A stretch of 39,605 bases of DNA from Betaproteobacteria bacterium (GTDB lineage Bacteria > Pseudomonadota > Gammaproteobacteria > Burkholderiales > Gallionellaceae): assembly GCA_021413765.1 (NCBI GenBank), contig JAIOPT010000026.1:1-39605 (forward strand), read 5' to 3'. Every line of letters starts with the position of its first letter. Positions within the stretch are counted from its first letter, which is position 1. The position numbers and the translations under genes were made by a program. The notes under the pieces were generated by a model. That model ran no database searches, had not been told where the DNA came from, and saw only the letters and a list, made by a program, of their open reading frames with translations. Shown piece by piece: positions 1 through 9,230 of this stretch.

Positions 1-27
1 TTGACGCAACTGATGCATCGGCGCTGA

Positions 28-1630
28 TCACAGAGGCGCGCACATGACCACTCCCTCGTTTACCCAGCCACGCGCCACTACCTGTGCGATGGCTGCTTGG
101 TCAGTGCTAATTCGGTGATTGCTGTCGACACCGCGGGCAAAGCCATTGTTATAGGCCCGGTAGACCGGCTTCGTTCCGGCTGGGCATTGCCCCTCGACCG
201 GTAATGTCGAGATAAAATCGAGGCTCTCGAAATTCCATCGTTTTTCAGTCGCTGGGGTACCAGCCTGCAACTGCTTGAGGTGGGCACACTCGACGGGATC
301 AACCGTATAAAAATGCGAGTTGGGGCCGGGCGACTGGCTGCCATAAAAACGGCAAACGGACGGACTACCGCCCGACTTGAAACTATTTCCGGTGCGGCTC
401 CAGCCAGGTCCCGCGCTACCTCCGTCGATGGCCGCAGCCTCACTGGCATCGGCAGTAATGAAGTAGTGATCGAGGTTCGTGTTGTAAAACTCAACGACCG
501 CCCCACCGCCAAGATCCACCACTGCCACCGGCGTCAAACGATTAGTGGTGGAATTGTCGCCGAGCTCACCTTCGCCGTTATACCCCCAGCACTTGGCCCA
601 GTCTGCCGTGGTGAGTGCACAGGTATGGGAAAACCCTGCCGCGATGTCCGTCACACCGCTGGCAAGACCCGTCACACTCACCGGCGTTAAGCGATTAATG
701 ATGGTACTGTCGCCAAGCTCACCTTCGATGTTATTCCCCCAGCACTTGACCCCACCTGCCGTGGTGAGTGCACAGGCATGGAACCCCCCTGCCGCGATGG
801 CCGCCACCCCGCTGGTAAGACCCGTCACATCAATCGGCGTCAAACGATTTGTGGTGGAATTGTCGCCAAGCTGACCTTGGCTGTTATACCCCCAGCACTT
901 GACCCCACCGGCCGTGGTGAGTGCACAGGTGTTGGTTCCCCCTGCCGCGATGGCCTTCACACCGCTGGCAAGACCCGTCACATCAACCGGCGTCAAACGA
1001 TTTGTGGTGGAATTGTCGCCGAGCGCACCTTCGATGTTATTCCCCCAGCACTTGACCCCACCTGCCGTGGTGAGTGCACAGGTATGTAAATCCTCTGCCG
1101 CGATGGCCTTCACGCCGCTGGCAAGACCCGTCACATCAACCGGCGTCAAACGATTTGTGGTGGAATTGTCGCCAAGCTGACCTGCGCTGTTATTCCCCCA
1201 GCACTTGACCCCGCCTGCCGTGGTGAGTGCACAGGTGTGGCCCCCCCCTGCCGCGACGGCCTTCACGCCGCTGGCAAGACCCGTCACATCAACCGGCGTC
1301 AAACGATTTGTGGTGGAATTGTCGCCAAGCTGACCTGCGCTGTTATCAGGTGTGGAAATAACCTACCGCGATGGCCGCCGCGCCGCTGGCAATATCTGTC
1401 ACACCAACCGGCGTCAAACGATTTGTGGTGGAATTGTCGCCGAGCTGACCTTCGCTGTTATGCCCCCAGCACTTGGCCCCGCCTGCCGTGGTGAGTACAC
1501 AGGTATGTAAACCCCCTGCCGCGATGGCCGCCACGCCGCTCAATTGGGCTGCATAAGCTGGCATGCTCCCCAGCCATACTATACAAACGAATGGCAGCGT
1601 GTGAAAAAAACTTTTCAGCAAGTACATCAT
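28..1630 (-). pseudogene. Secreted RCC1-repeat beta-propeller protein with DUF5648-like C-terminus, frameshifted
   Basis: Two reading frames together make one gene: 1630-1346 (94 residues) and about 1345-28 (ending VVMCAPL). The first begins ATGATG after a good GGAGG site and has a signal peptide with a likely AYA-A cleavage, so the product is probably exported. Seven RCC1-type units of 51 residues follow (pattern AAGG.HTCALTTAGGVKCWGNN, then GQLGDNSTTNRLTPV), the usual blade number for an RCC1 propeller. The last 150 or so residues contain the FYNTNLDHYFIT, CRFYG and DSNHR motifs typical of DUF5648, a C-terminal module of secreted bacterial proteins. The frame breaks at 1346/1347, where unit 2 lacks 38 nt compared with its sister units and reads into TGA. 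What the protein binds is unknown. The lesion could be a true mutation or an assembly collapse in near-identical repeats. Confidence 0.85.
505..1542 (-). repeat. Seven tandem 153-bp coding repeats (RCC1 blades)
   Basis: The plus-strand word TCAAACGATT or a close variant recurs in exact register, with the CAAACG step at 535, 688 (variant), 841, 994, 1147, 1300 and 1415. The spacing is 153 nt five times and then 115 nt. The short interval is the unit with the 38-nt deletion. Each full repeat encodes one 51-residue RCC1 unit. Near-identity at DNA level implies recent amplification or ongoing homogenisation. Confidence 0.93.
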
Positions 1631-1925
1631 AGAACCTCCAGTGGTGTAGCATTCTTGAAGTTAAATTGGAAAAATGCACATATACGCGTTTCCGTATATG
1701 GCGGATTTAATAGTGTTGCGGATGATTTTTGAGCGCGCCCAGTAGATAAGCATTTTGTCATTCGCGCCGCATCCAACGTCTTTCAGTTCCGAATATACGC
1801 CTACACCATCGCACACTCTGTACGGTAACCAACATAGGATGTGGATTCTCGCTTGTCGCCATCTGCATACCGCATAGATCTGTTCGTGCTTGGTGTAAAC
1901 GCCATCCGCAAGCGACTCATCAGGC
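1631..1925. other. Gene-free stretch upstream of the RCC1 gene
   Basis: It holds the upstream region of the RCC1 gene, with its ribosome binding site just above 1630. Otherwise I see no reading frame with credible composition or similarity on either strand. It lies between the RCC1 gene and the DUF5648 relic and may be decayed coding sequence. Confidence 0.5.
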
Positions 1926-2054
1926 ATGCATTCACAAGATTGCCGGGGTGTCGACAGCAATCATCGCTTTTCCAGTGCTGCCGCAGCCATCCAGGATGTC
2001 GTCATGCGCGGCTGGATCAATGAAGGTGGTCATGTGTGCGCCGATTTGACTTGA
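1926..2054 (+). pseudogene. Relic of a DUF5648 C-terminus
   Basis: From 1947 the plus strand reads G-V-D-S-N-H-R-F-S, then a stretch ending R-G-W-I-N-E-G-G-H-V-C-A-D-L-T and TGA at 2052-2054. This matches the C-terminus of the neighbouring RCC1 protein (GVDSNHRIS ... RGWVNEG..MCAPL) residue by residue over about 34 positions, but on the opposite strand. Upstream, similarity continues weakly in another frame (AFTRLPG against GFARG), so a frameshift is likely, and no start or body of the gene remains. It is the tail of a second family member that has decayed or been left by a rearrangement. Confidence 0.75.
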
Positions 2055-2109
2055 CCTAAAGTTAGTGTGGTTTGTGATGTGCTAAAACACGAAGAGAAAT
2101 GTCAAGCAT

Positions 2110-2137
2110 AAAAAACCCCGCATTAGCGGGGTTTTTT
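2110..2137. terminator. Bidirectional rho-independent terminator
   Basis: AAAAAACCCCGC - ATTA - GCGGGGTTTTTT is a perfect 12-bp inverted repeat with a 4-nt loop. It has a T-run on both strands and sits between convergent units: the DUF5648 relic (+) and ychF (-). Confidence 0.92.
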
Positions 2138-2183
2138 GGTTGTTTTGTTGCCTCATGCCATGTCGCGAAACATCAAAAATGGT

Positions 2184-3275
2184 TTAGACGTTGAAGCGGA
2201 AGTGCATCACATCGCCATCTTGTACCAAATAATCCTTGCCTTCCAACCGCATCTTTCCTTTCTCTTTTGCGCCCGCCTCGCCCTTGCAAGCAACGAAATC
2301 CTCATAACTGATCACTTCAGCGCGAATAAAACCATGTTCGAAATCATTATGAATGACGCCCGCAGCCTGCGGTGCGGTATCACCTATGTGAATCGTCCAG
2401 GCACGCACTTCTTTCACTCCAGCGGTAAAGTAGGTTTGCAAACCCAACAGCTTATATGCCACGCGAATCAATCGGTTTAAACCTGGCTCTGCCAAACCGA
2501 CGTCGGCCAGAAATTCAATTTTATCTTCATCCGAAAGCTCTGAAATTTCTGACTCCAGCGCTGCACAAATCGCCACTACCGGAGCACCTTCACGTGCGGC
2601 GAACTCTTCCAGCCTCGTCAATAATGGATTATTTTTAAAACCATCTTCAGCCACATTGGCTACGTACATGGCAGGCTTAATCGTGAGCAGGCACAGCGGC
2701 TTAAGCGAGGCGATCTGCGCCGCATCCAGCTTCATCATGCGCGCAGGTTTTCCTTGGTTTAAATGGGCAGCAACCTGATCCAGTAACTCACCAAATTTAG
2801 CGGCTTCTTTGTCGCCGGAGCGTGCAGCCTTGGAGTTACGCAACTGGGCTTTTTCTACCGTTGTCATATCCGCCAGCGCCAGTTCCGTTACGATCGTTTC
2901 TACGTCTGAAATCGGATCGACCTTGCCCGCCACGTGAATGACGTTGTCGTCCTCGAAGCAGCGCACCACATTCAAAATACCATCGGTCTCACGAATGTTG
3001 GCGAGAAATTGATTGCCCAAGCCTTCGCCCTTGGATGCCCCAGCGACCAACCCGGCAATATCCACGAATTCTGTGATGGCATATTGCATTTTCTGCGGCT
3101 TGACGATATCGGCCAACGCCTGCATCCGCGCATCCGGAACTTCCACAATGCCGACGTTAGGCTCAATCGTACAGAACGGATAGTTCTCCGCCGCTATACC
3201 CGCCTTGGTGAGTGCATTGAATAAGGTGGACTTGCCTACATTGGGCAGACCGACGATTCCGCATTTCAGACTCAT
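2184..3275 (-). CDS. ychF: Redox-regulated ATPase YchF (Obg-family, OLA1-like)
   Basis: A 363-residue P-loop protein of the YchF/OLA1 branch of Obg-like NTPases, which prefers ATP to GTP and associates with ribosomes. Visible motifs are the Walker [10 protein letters not shown] at residues 9-17, the G3-like VDIAGLV at 71-77, and the NVAED segment at 207-211 in the place of the GTPase NKxD, which fits relaxed nucleotide specificity. The last 85 or so residues form the TGS domain ([14 protein letters not shown] onward). The length matches E. coli YchF (363). The start has an AAGGA site 6 nt upstream. It lies 15 nt downstream of pth, a pairing common in proteobacteria, and ends before the shared terminator. 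Confidence 0.97.
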   Translation of the reverse strand: MSLKCGIVGLPNVGKSTLFNALTKAGIAAENYPFCTIEPNVGIVEVPDARMQALADIVKPQKMQYAITEFVDIAGLVAGASKGEGLGNQFLANIRETDGILNVVRCFEDDNVIHVAGKVDPISDVETIVTELALADMTTVEKAQLRNSKAARSGDKEAAKFGELLDQVAAHLNQGKPARMMKLDAAQIASLKPLCLLTIKPAMYVANVAEDGFKNNPLLTRLEEFAAREGAPVVAICAALESEISELSDEDKIEFLADVGLAEPGLNRLIRVAYKLLGLQTYFTAGVKEVRAWTIHIGDTAPQAAGVIHNDFEHGFIRAEVISYEDFVACKGEAGAKEKGKMRLEGKDYLVQDGDVMHFRFNV

Positions 3276-3290
3276 GAATATTCCTTAAAA

Positions 3291-3866
3291 TTAATTACTG
3301 TGCAACTTCAGCATTGCCGCTTCCAGCTTGCCATCAACTATCAGGGGAACCACATCCAGCGCACGCTGCATGGCGTGTTCGATTAACTCCGCTTCTTCAC
3401 GGCGCGGGGCATTCAACACATAATTAACTACATCCGCACGTTCACCAGGATGACCAATTCCGATCCGCATCCGCCAAAAATCGCGCGTGCCAAGATGCGC
3501 AAAGATGTCCTTCAAGCCGTTGTGTCCGCCGTGACCACCGCCGAGTTTAAGCTTGACGCTACCCGGCGGCAAATCGAGTTCATCATGCACCACCAGGATG
3601 TGTCGAGGTTCGATTTTGTGGAACTGTGTCAGCGCTCCCACTGCACGGCCACTGATATTCATAAAGGTTTGCGGCTTCAGCAGGAATAATTCACGACCAT
3701 CCACCTGACCGCGTGCAACCAAACCATGGAATTTGCTTTCAGCCTTGAACGTTAATTGGCGCATGCGCGCGAACGTGTCCACCCACCAGAATCCAGCGTT
3801 GTGGCGGGTGAAATCATATTCACGACCGGGGTTACCCAGCCCGACAATTAACTTGATTTCACTCAT
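3291..3866 (-). CDS. pth: Peptidyl-tRNA hydrolase
   Basis: Pth cleaves peptidyl-tRNA released by stalled ribosomes and recycles the tRNA. The 191-residue product has all catalytic and binding positions, each shifted by two from E. coli: N12 in GNPG, H22 in TRHN, M69-N70 in QTFMN, D95 in HDELDLP and N116 in HGGHNG. A longer in-frame start at 3923 is possible. I chose 3866 (MSEIKLIVGLGNPG) because the family starts there and because the extension would run through the rplY terminator hairpin at 3907-3947. It lies between rplY and ychF and is probably cotranscribed with ychF. Confidence 0.95.
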   Translation of the reverse strand: MSEIKLIVGLGNPGREYDFTRHNAGFWWVDTFARMRQLTFKAESKFHGLVARGQVDGRELFLLKPQTFMNISGRAVGALTQFHKIEPRHILVVHDELDLPPGSVKLKLGGGHGGHNGLKDIFAHLGTRDFWRMRIGIGHPGERADVVNYVLNAPRREEAELIEHAMQRALDVVPLIVDGKLEAAMLKLHSN

Positions 3867-3906
3867 TTTCAGTTCACACCAAGTGAAAAACCGTTCACGA
3901 CATGTT

Positions 3907-3947
3907 AAAAACCCGCCATACACTCAAAGAGCGCATGGCGGGTTTTT
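3907..3947 (-). terminator. Rho-independent terminator after rplY
   Basis: AAAAACCCGCCAT pairs with ATGGCGGGTTTTT across a 15-nt loop, giving a 13-bp stem. It lies 16 nt beyond the rplY stop codon and before the pth start. The T-run is present in both orientations, but the context points to rplY. Confidence 0.85.
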
Positions 3948-3963
3948 AATTGTAATGCTTATG

Positions 3964-4623
3964 CTACTTGGATTTAGCCGCAGGCTTCGCCGCAGCTTTC
4001 GCATCCGCAGGAGCGGCAGCTACTGCTGCAGCCGCTGCCAATGCTTCTGCTTCAACCGCACCACGTGGCACTTGAACGGTGGCCACTACGGCATTTCCAA
4101 TATTGATACCTGCCGCTTCTACGCCTTTAGGTAGCTTGAGGTCGGATACATGGATGGAATGATTCAACGCCAGAGTGGACAGATCGACCTCGATAAATTC
4201 GGGCAAGTCAGCCGGCAAGCAAGCGATATTCAGATCATTCATTACGTGAGAGACGATACCACCATTCAGCTTCACCCCAGGGGCGATATCGGCATTTACA
4301 AAGTGCAATGGCACTTTCATATGAATCTTCTTATTTGATTCCACGCGCTGAAAATCGATATGCTGTACTTGCTGACGGAATGGGTGCATCTGGAAATCGC
4401 GCAACAGCACTTGCTCTTTTTTGCCATCCAAATCCAGTGTCAGGATGGAAGCATGGAACGCTTCCTTACGCAGGCTGTGATACAGATTGTTGTGATCAAG
4501 GTCAATCAGCGTAGGCTCAACGCCACCATACACGATGCCAGGCACGCGGCCAGTCTTGCGCAGACGGCGGCTCGCACCCGTTCCTTGCGCCTTGCGGGAT
4601 ATTGCGCATAGTTCGATTTTCAT
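3964..4623 (-). CDS. rplY: 50S ribosomal protein L25 / general stress protein Ctc
   Basis: A 219-residue long-form L25 (TL5/CTC type) that binds 5S rRNA in the large ribosomal subunit. The N-terminal L25 domain is clear: [20 protein letters not shown], then [10 protein letters not shown] and the [13 protein letters not shown] region. The beta-rich C-terminal domain carries HIDFQRVE and the VPLHFVN segment. The tail is very rich in Ala and Lys, typical of long L25 proteins. The chosen start has a GGAG box about 8 nt upstream. An in-frame start 30 nt earlier (4653) is less likely, as L25 normally begins at this Met. prs-rplY-pth-ychF is a common betaproteobacterial order. Confidence 0.95.
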   Translation of the reverse strand: MKIELCAISRKAQGTGASRRLRKTGRVPGIVYGGVEPTLIDLDHNNLYHSLRKEAFHASILTLDLDGKKEQVLLRDFQMHPFRQQVQHIDFQRVESNKKIHMKVPLHFVNADIAPGVKLNGGIVSHVMNDLNIACLPADLPEFIEVDLSTLALNHSIHVSDLKLPKGVEAAGINIGNAVVATVQVPRGAVEAEALAAAAAVAAAPADAKAAAKPAAKSK

Positions 4624-4706
4624 TTTGTTTCTCCACTTCAAATTCGGAATCACCCGCGACCAGGCAATTCCAGGTTACGTGGCAGTCAACATGACAGCCA
4701 CAAAAA

Positions 4707-5660
4707 CTATTCCATAAATAATGAGCTGACGGACTCTTCCGCATGAATGCGACGAATTGTTTCGGCCAACAGCTCGGCCACGCTCAACTGGCGGATACTC
4801 TTGCAAGCCATAGCCTCAATGCTCAGCGGGATAGTGTCAGTCACGACCAGTTCATCTATTGCGGAATTTTCTATGCGCTGAATCGCCGAACCTGACAGTA
4901 CCGGGTGTGTGCAATACGCCACCACCTTCTCCGCACCCTTAGCTTTCAATGCATCAGCGGCCTCGCATAAGGTATTCCCGGTATCTACCAGGTCATCCAT
5001 AATCAAACAGGTTCGGTCTGCCACTTCGCCAATAATGTTCATCACCTTGGCCACGTTGGGTTTGGGGCGACGCTTGTCGATGATGGTGAGATCCGCTTCC
5101 AAACGCTTGGCCAACGCACGCGCACGCACAACGCCGCCCACGTCCGGTGAAACCACCACCAAATTTTGGTAATGATGTTTCCGCACATCTGCCAACAAAA
5201 TCGGGCTAGCGTATATATTGTCCACAGGAATATCGAAAAACCCCTGTATCTGATCCGAATGCAAATCCATAGTTAGAACGCGATCCACACCAACACCAGT
5301 AAGCATGTTCGCCACCACCTTGGCAGTAATCGCCACGCGCGCGGAACGCGGACGTCGATCCTGCCGGGCATAGCCAAAATAGGGCAGCGCGGCGATGATA
5401 CGTCCAGCGGAAGCGCGTTTAAGCGCATCCACCATTACCAGCACTTCCATCAAACTATCGTTGGTTGGGGCGCATGTTGATTGCAAAACGAACACGTCTT
5501 TGCCACGCACATTGTCGAGAATTTCTATCATCACCTCGCCGTCTGAAAAACGGCCAACGGTGGCTTGCCCAAGTTGAATATTAAGGTGCTGCGCTACATA
5601 TTGTGCAAGCTTAGGATTGGCATTGCCGGTGAACACCATCAAGCTGTCGTCGGACACCAT
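4707..5660 (-). CDS. prs: Ribose-phosphate pyrophosphokinase (PRPP synthetase)
   Basis: Prs makes 5-phosphoribosyl-1-pyrophosphate from ribose 5-phosphate and ATP, feeding purine, pyrimidine, His, Trp and NAD synthesis. The 317-residue product shows the class I motifs: TGNANPKLA near the N-terminus, DLHSDQ at 132-137, [10 protein letters not shown] at 171-180, the flexible-loop DKRR at 195-198, and the PRPP loop DDLVDTGNT at 222-230. I chose the ATG at 5660, preceded by AAGGGGAG, over an upstream in-frame start at 5696. The extension would translate through the terminator hairpin at 5674-5694 and has no family support. Length is close to E. coli Prs (315). Confidence 0.96.
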   Translation of the reverse strand: MVSDDSLMVFTGNANPKLAQYVAQHLNIQLGQATVGRFSDGEVMIEILDNVRGKDVFVLQSTCAPTNDSLMEVLVMVDALKRASAGRIIAALPYFGYARQDRRPRSARVAITAKVVANMLTGVGVDRVLTMDLHSDQIQGFFDIPVDNIYASPILLADVRKHHYQNLVVVSPDVGGVVRARALAKRLEADLTIIDKRRPKPNVAKVMNIIGEVADRTCLIMDDLVDTGNTLCEAADALKAKGAEKVVAYCTHPVLSGSAIQRIENSAIDELVVTDTIPLSIEAMACKSIRQLSVAELLAETIRRIHAEESVSSLFME

Positions 5661-5673
5661 GCTCCCCTTAAAT

Positions 5674-5694
5674 AAAAACGGGCGCAAGCGCCCC
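5674..5694 (-). terminator. Terminator-like hairpin between tRNA-Gln and prs
   Basis: On the minus strand GGGCGC - TT - GCGCCC is followed by GTTTTTATTT. It lies after the 3' end of tRNA-Gln and about 14 nt before the prs start codon. It may separate tRNA and prs transcription or act as a partial terminator, since prs has little room for a promoter of its own downstream of it. Confidence 0.65.
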
Positions 5695-5715
5695 AACTAA
5701 CAACATCCTTCAAAC

Positions 5716-5790
5716 TGGCTGGGGAGGTAGGGATCGAACCTACGAATGCCGGAATCAAAATCCGGTGCCTTACCACTTGGCGACTCCCCA
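5716..5790 (-). tRNA. tRNA-Gln (anticodon UUG)
   Basis: The minus strand folds as a 75-nt tRNA with the CCA end encoded. The acceptor stem TGGGGAG pairs with CTCCCCA. The anticodon arm CCGGA-TTTTGAT-TCCGG gives anticodon TTG, and the T arm GTAGG-TTCGATC-CCTAC is perfect. A tRNA-Gln between ispE and prs is a conserved betaproteobacterial arrangement. Confidence 0.96.
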
Positions 5791-5803
5791 ATAATCTTGC
5801 ATT

Positions 5804-6670
5804 TCACATTACGGTAAAATCCCGAAGTGGATGCTGTGGCAAACCGCGCGCTACAACGCCGCGCATGTCTGACGGCAATTGTTCTATGACTGCTTGCGCC
5901 TCTGCCTCGGTAACAAACTCAGCAAACACACAGGCACCAGAACCGCTCATCCGAGCTTGCACAAATTGCTCAAGCCAAACAAGATGCCGCGCCACTTCCG
6001 GGTATAAGCCGCACACCACCGACTGTAGATCGTTGTGTGGTAGCCGTAGCGGAAGGCCGCGAATTCTGAGGGAAATCGCATCCCGTGTCAATTCCAAGTT
6101 AGCAATATCCAAGTATGCAAATACCTTTGCCGTAGCGACATGCACTGGCGGGAACAACACCACATACCAAGCATCCGGCACATCGTAAGCCTGCAATTGT
6201 TCGCCTATGCCTTCTGCATAAGCGTTTTCACCGAACACAAATACCGGTACGTCCGCACCTAGAGTCAGGCCTATCTCCATCAACCGTTCGCGTGACAACC
6301 CCAAACCCCATAGGTTATTCAGCGCAATGAGCGTAGTGGCTGCATCCGAACTACCGCCGCCCAAACCACCCCCCATAGGGATACGTTTCTCCAGCGCGAT
6401 GTCCACGCCCAACCTGCAACCACATTCATTTTGCAACAGACGTGCAGCGCGTACGCACAAGTCCTGTTCCTGTGGCACACCATCAAGCGCACTGATGCGG
6501 CGCACCGCACCATCCTTGCGCAGCGTGAAATGCAACATGTCACTAAAATCAATGAACCGAAACAGGGTTTGCAGCAGATGATAGCCATCCTTCCTGCGCC
6601 CTACCACATGCAAAAAAAGATTAAGCTTAGCGGGTGCCGGAAAGGTTAGAGTGTTTGTTATATTTCCCAT
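5804..6670 (-). CDS. ispE: 4-diphosphocytidyl-2-C-methyl-D-erythritol kinase
   Basis: IspE phosphorylates CDP-methylerythritol in the non-mevalonate (MEP) route to isoprenoids. The 288-residue product is a GHMP kinase. PAPAKLNLFL at 11-20 holds the active-site Lys15. The glycine-rich ATP loop PMGGGLGGGSS is at 98-108. GADVPVF contains the catalytic Asp140. The RMSGSGACVFAEF segment near the C-terminus is the third GHMP motif. The ATG overlaps the 3' end of lolB by 13 nt, so the two are translationally coupled, as is usual for the lolB-ispE pair. Confidence 0.96.
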   Translation of the reverse strand: MGNITNTLTFPAPAKLNLFLHVVGRRKDGYHLLQTLFRFIDFSDMLHFTLRKDGAVRRISALDGVPQEQDLCVRAARLLQNECGCRLGVDIALEKRIPMGGGLGGGSSDAATTLIALNNLWGLGLSRERLMEIGLTLGADVPVFVFGENAYAEGIGEQLQAYDVPDAWYVVLFPPVHVATAKVFAYLDIANLELTRDAISLRIRGLPLRLPHNDLQSVVCGLYPEVARHLVWLEQFVQARMSGSGACVFAEFVTEAEAQAVIEQLPSDMRGVVARGLPQHPLRDFTVM

Positions 6671-7221
6671 TCATCAATCAGCAATTGGATTTCCAGTCCA
6701 TCGCGTTGCATGGCAAGACGTAACGGCAAGCTGTCCGGTGTTTGCACTGCATAGCGCGTATAACGTATCACCCAGCCATCCTGGCTTAGCTGTATCACCT
6801 GCCCGTTAGCATCGTGCTCAATGTCAAATGTACCCTTGGGCGCTGGCAACGCCAACACCCAATAACGCAAGCCAGACAGCGGCAAACGCCAGCCCAGCAC
6901 TTGCTGAGTTAATTCGTCGGCGTCTTGTGCTGCGTAGTGCTTAAACGGCATATCCAGCACAGCCCCCCTCATATCGCTACGAATACGAGCCACAGTCTGC
7001 CCAAATGGTGCAAGCAGCAGGAATTCATCTGCTCCAGCATAATGCGTCCAGCGTACTCCGGATATAGATCGATTTCCATCATGTTTTACGGCGACCCGCC
7101 CAGTCAATACAAAAGGCACACGTTCCATTTGCATGGGTCGCGTAACGGGCTGGGATGCTGGCGGCGCGCTTACGCAACCAGCCAGCAACAAGAGGCACAG
7201 CGGGAATAACCGATGTATCAA
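6658..7221 (-). CDS. lolB: Outer-membrane lipoprotein insertion protein LolB
   Basis: LolB is the outer-membrane receptor that takes lipoproteins from LolA and inserts them in the outer membrane. The 187-residue product has a short lipoprotein signal with lipobox LLAGC (Cys16) followed by VSAPPAS. The body has the features expected of LolB, such as FVLTGRVAVKHDG and the GWVIRYTRY strand. Its start appears to be TTG at 7221, which overlaps the TGA of the upstream TPR gene; the frame is closed 18 nt further upstream and no ATG fits before the signal peptide. It sits between the TPR gene and ispE in the typical order. Confidence 0.93.
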   Translation of the reverse strand: MIHRLFPLCLLLLAGCVSAPPASQPVTRPMQMERVPFVLTGRVAVKHDGNRSISGVRWTHYAGADEFLLLAPFGQTVARIRSDMRGAVLDMPFKHYAAQDADELTQQVLGWRLPLSGLRYWVLALPAPKGTFDIEHDANGQVIQLSQDGWVIRYTRYAVQTPDSLPLRLAMQRDGLEIQLLIDEWEI

Positions 7222-8936
7222 GGCGTAAATTTCTTAATGACAACCTGTAGCACTACACTATCAGGATTAGCCTTTAGTGCATCGCTCCACATTTTTTTTG
7301 CCTGCTCCTTTTCACCCTGCGCCCACAGCACTTCGCCGAGGTGCGCAGCAATCTCCGGATCTGGGTTGGCGGCATAGGCACGGCGCAGGAACTCCAAACT
7401 TTTGGGTAAATTGCCTAGGCGGTAATACCCAAAACCCATGCTGTCAATGATGCCGGCGTCATCCGGGGCAAGCTGGTATGCTTTCTCCACCAGTTTCATC
7501 GCCTCTGGTACTCGTTCGTTGCGCTCCAGCAAACCATAGCCCAGCGCGTTATGTGCTTGTGCGTTACCTGGCTCGATCTCAATTAATTTTCGCATCATCT
7601 GCTCAAATACATCATGTTTCCCGGCCTTGTCCGCCAGCATCGCTGCCTCATACATTATTTCTGGTTGGCTGGGTAACTTTTCCAGCGCTAGCATTAGCAC
7701 CTGATATGCAGATTCAAATTGCTGCGCATCGCGCAGAATCTGTGCCTCAACCATGGCCAGCTGAATGCGCTGCTTATTGTTCTTCGTAACGGTCTTGTGC
7801 AAGAGCTGTCGCGCCTCATCCAGCTTACCCAATTTGTTGGTCAGGTAAGCCATGCGTATGCGCGAGGAAAAGTTATACTCCCCACCCTTGACTTTGCTGT
7901 AATTCTGCATTGCTTCTTCATCATGCTTCTTCGCTTCACTCAACTGGCCAAGGTAGTAATACACTACGTCTTCATCTTTCTTTCTATTAGTGAGGGCCTG
8001 CTGCAACTCTTTCTCACCGCGATCCAGCTCACCTATGTCTAGCGACAACAATCCAACCGCGAACGCCAGATCGGCGTTATCTGGATATGCGTTAAGCAGC
8101 CGCTGAAACTCTGCGCGCGCCTCTCGATTCTGCTTCTGCTCCATCAGCGCACGAGCATAAAACAGGCGCACCTCTTTGGTATCAGGATAGGTATCAAGAT
8201 ATTTTTTCAGCAATGTCAATGCCTGCTGTGGTGCCGCACCCTGCAACAATTTGGCGTTCAATAGCACGGCACTATCCCATTCCGGGCGCAATGTATATGC
8301 CTGCACGGCTTCATCCAAGGCTAACTCGTGTTTGCCTGCGGCTTCTGCTACTTGTGCCAGCGCCCAATGCGCCTCCGCCACGCGCGGATAAGGTTGCGTC
8401 AATGCATGAAGCAAATCGAATGCGGCAGTTTTATCTGGATAACTTGCAATCATTGGAGAAATCCGCATAAAAATATTCCCGGTATTCTCCGTTGCTGCCG
8501 CTAAAAGACTTACGAGATGAGGGCGTGCCTCATCGAGCTTGCCACCACTTATCAGCAGAGTAGCCAGAGCCTGTTTCGCCAGCAGTGAATCTGGCTCAAT
8601 TTCCAGCCATAGATTGAAAGCTGCCATTGCCTTGTCCATTTGGCGCGTCTCAAAAGCCAAATGTGCCGCATAGCGTGCCAGGCGCGGATCACGCGTGGAA
8701 TTGGCCAGCTTTAGATAAAGCTGCGCAGCCAACTCAGGCTGGCCACGCTGCAGAGCCATTTCACCCAGCAGATACTCATAAAGTACCTGCTCAGTCAATT
8801 CCTGCTTGGGCAGTTCCGCTTGCTTTTCGGCTTCAAATCCCGGTTTCTCCGCTTGCCCTGCCTCCTGCTGCGACGCGTGCGCACAAGAAACCAACAACAA
8901 TGCAACGATAACTATGTTACGTTTTAAATTCATCAT
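7218..8936 (-). CDS. TPR-repeat protein, exported, lolB-linked
   Basis: The 572-residue protein consists mostly of tetratricopeptide repeats. Recognisable units include HWALAQVAEAAGKHELALDE, AHNALGYGLLERNERVPEAM and DSMGFGYYRLGNLPKSLEFL. The N-terminus MMNLKRNIVIVALLLVSCAHAS is a signal peptide and could be a lipobox (LVSC, Cys18) or a signal peptidase I site. TPR proteins of this size next to lolB are common in betaproteobacteria, but a specific function is not established from sequence. A scaffold role in envelope assembly is an inference. It is the first gene of the minus-strand operon and overlaps lolB by 4 nt. No strong Shine-Dalgarno is visible. Confidence 0.9.
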   Translation of the reverse strand: MMNLKRNIVIVALLLVSCAHASQQEAGQAEKPGFEAEKQAELPKQELTEQVLYEYLLGEMALQRGQPELAAQLYLKLANSTRDPRLARYAAHLAFETRQMDKAMAAFNLWLEIEPDSLLAKQALATLLISGGKLDEARPHLVSLLAAATENTGNIFMRISPMIASYPDKTAAFDLLHALTQPYPRVAEAHWALAQVAEAAGKHELALDEAVQAYTLRPEWDSAVLLNAKLLQGAAPQQALTLLKKYLDTYPDTKEVRLFYARALMEQKQNREARAEFQRLLNAYPDNADLAFAVGLLSLDIGELDRGEKELQQALTNRKKDEDVVYYYLGQLSEAKKHDEEAMQNYSKVKGGEYNFSSRIRMAYLTNKLGKLDEARQLLHKTVTKNNKQRIQLAMVEAQILRDAQQFESAYQVLMLALEKLPSQPEIMYEAAMLADKAGKHDVFEQMMRKLIEIEPGNAQAHNALGYGLLERNERVPEAMKLVEKAYQLAPDDAGIIDSMGFGYYRLGNLPKSLEFLRRAYAANPDPEIAAHLGEVLWAQGEKEQAKKMWSDALKANPDSVVLQVVIKKFTP

Positions 8937-9230
8937 ATTTAATAGGTAGGTATTTAAAAAAATAAAAAATCATGGAATTGCATATGCCCTCTGATTGAGC
9001 CCTCGTCACTGTGAATTGCGTCATAGCTATGGGTAACTCAGATTCGAAAGCGCCCAAATGCATCGCTACGAAGTCCTTCCGCGTTTTATATCCGTGTTTT
9101 ATATAAGCAAACTACAAATTTCTTAGAAACATCCCTAATTTTGTTGCCGACATGATTGAATCATTTCATTTTGATGTACAGCGACATATTAGGTTATATT
9201 CACCTTTCCATACAATCTGCATCAGCACTA

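Noticed and set aside
280-1494. Several plus-strand frames across the RCC1 region
   Set aside because: They are antisense to the repeats, recur with the 153-nt period and have no ribosome sites or family likeness.
505-1542. Direct repeats that might be read as a CRISPR-like array
   Set aside because: Period is 153 nt with no unique spacers; every unit translates into the same 51-residue RCC1 blade.
1661-1960. 99-residue minus-strand frame upstream of the RCC1 gene
   Set aside because: Composition is unlike a protein, no start signal, and it overlaps the better supported DUF5648 relic on the other strand.
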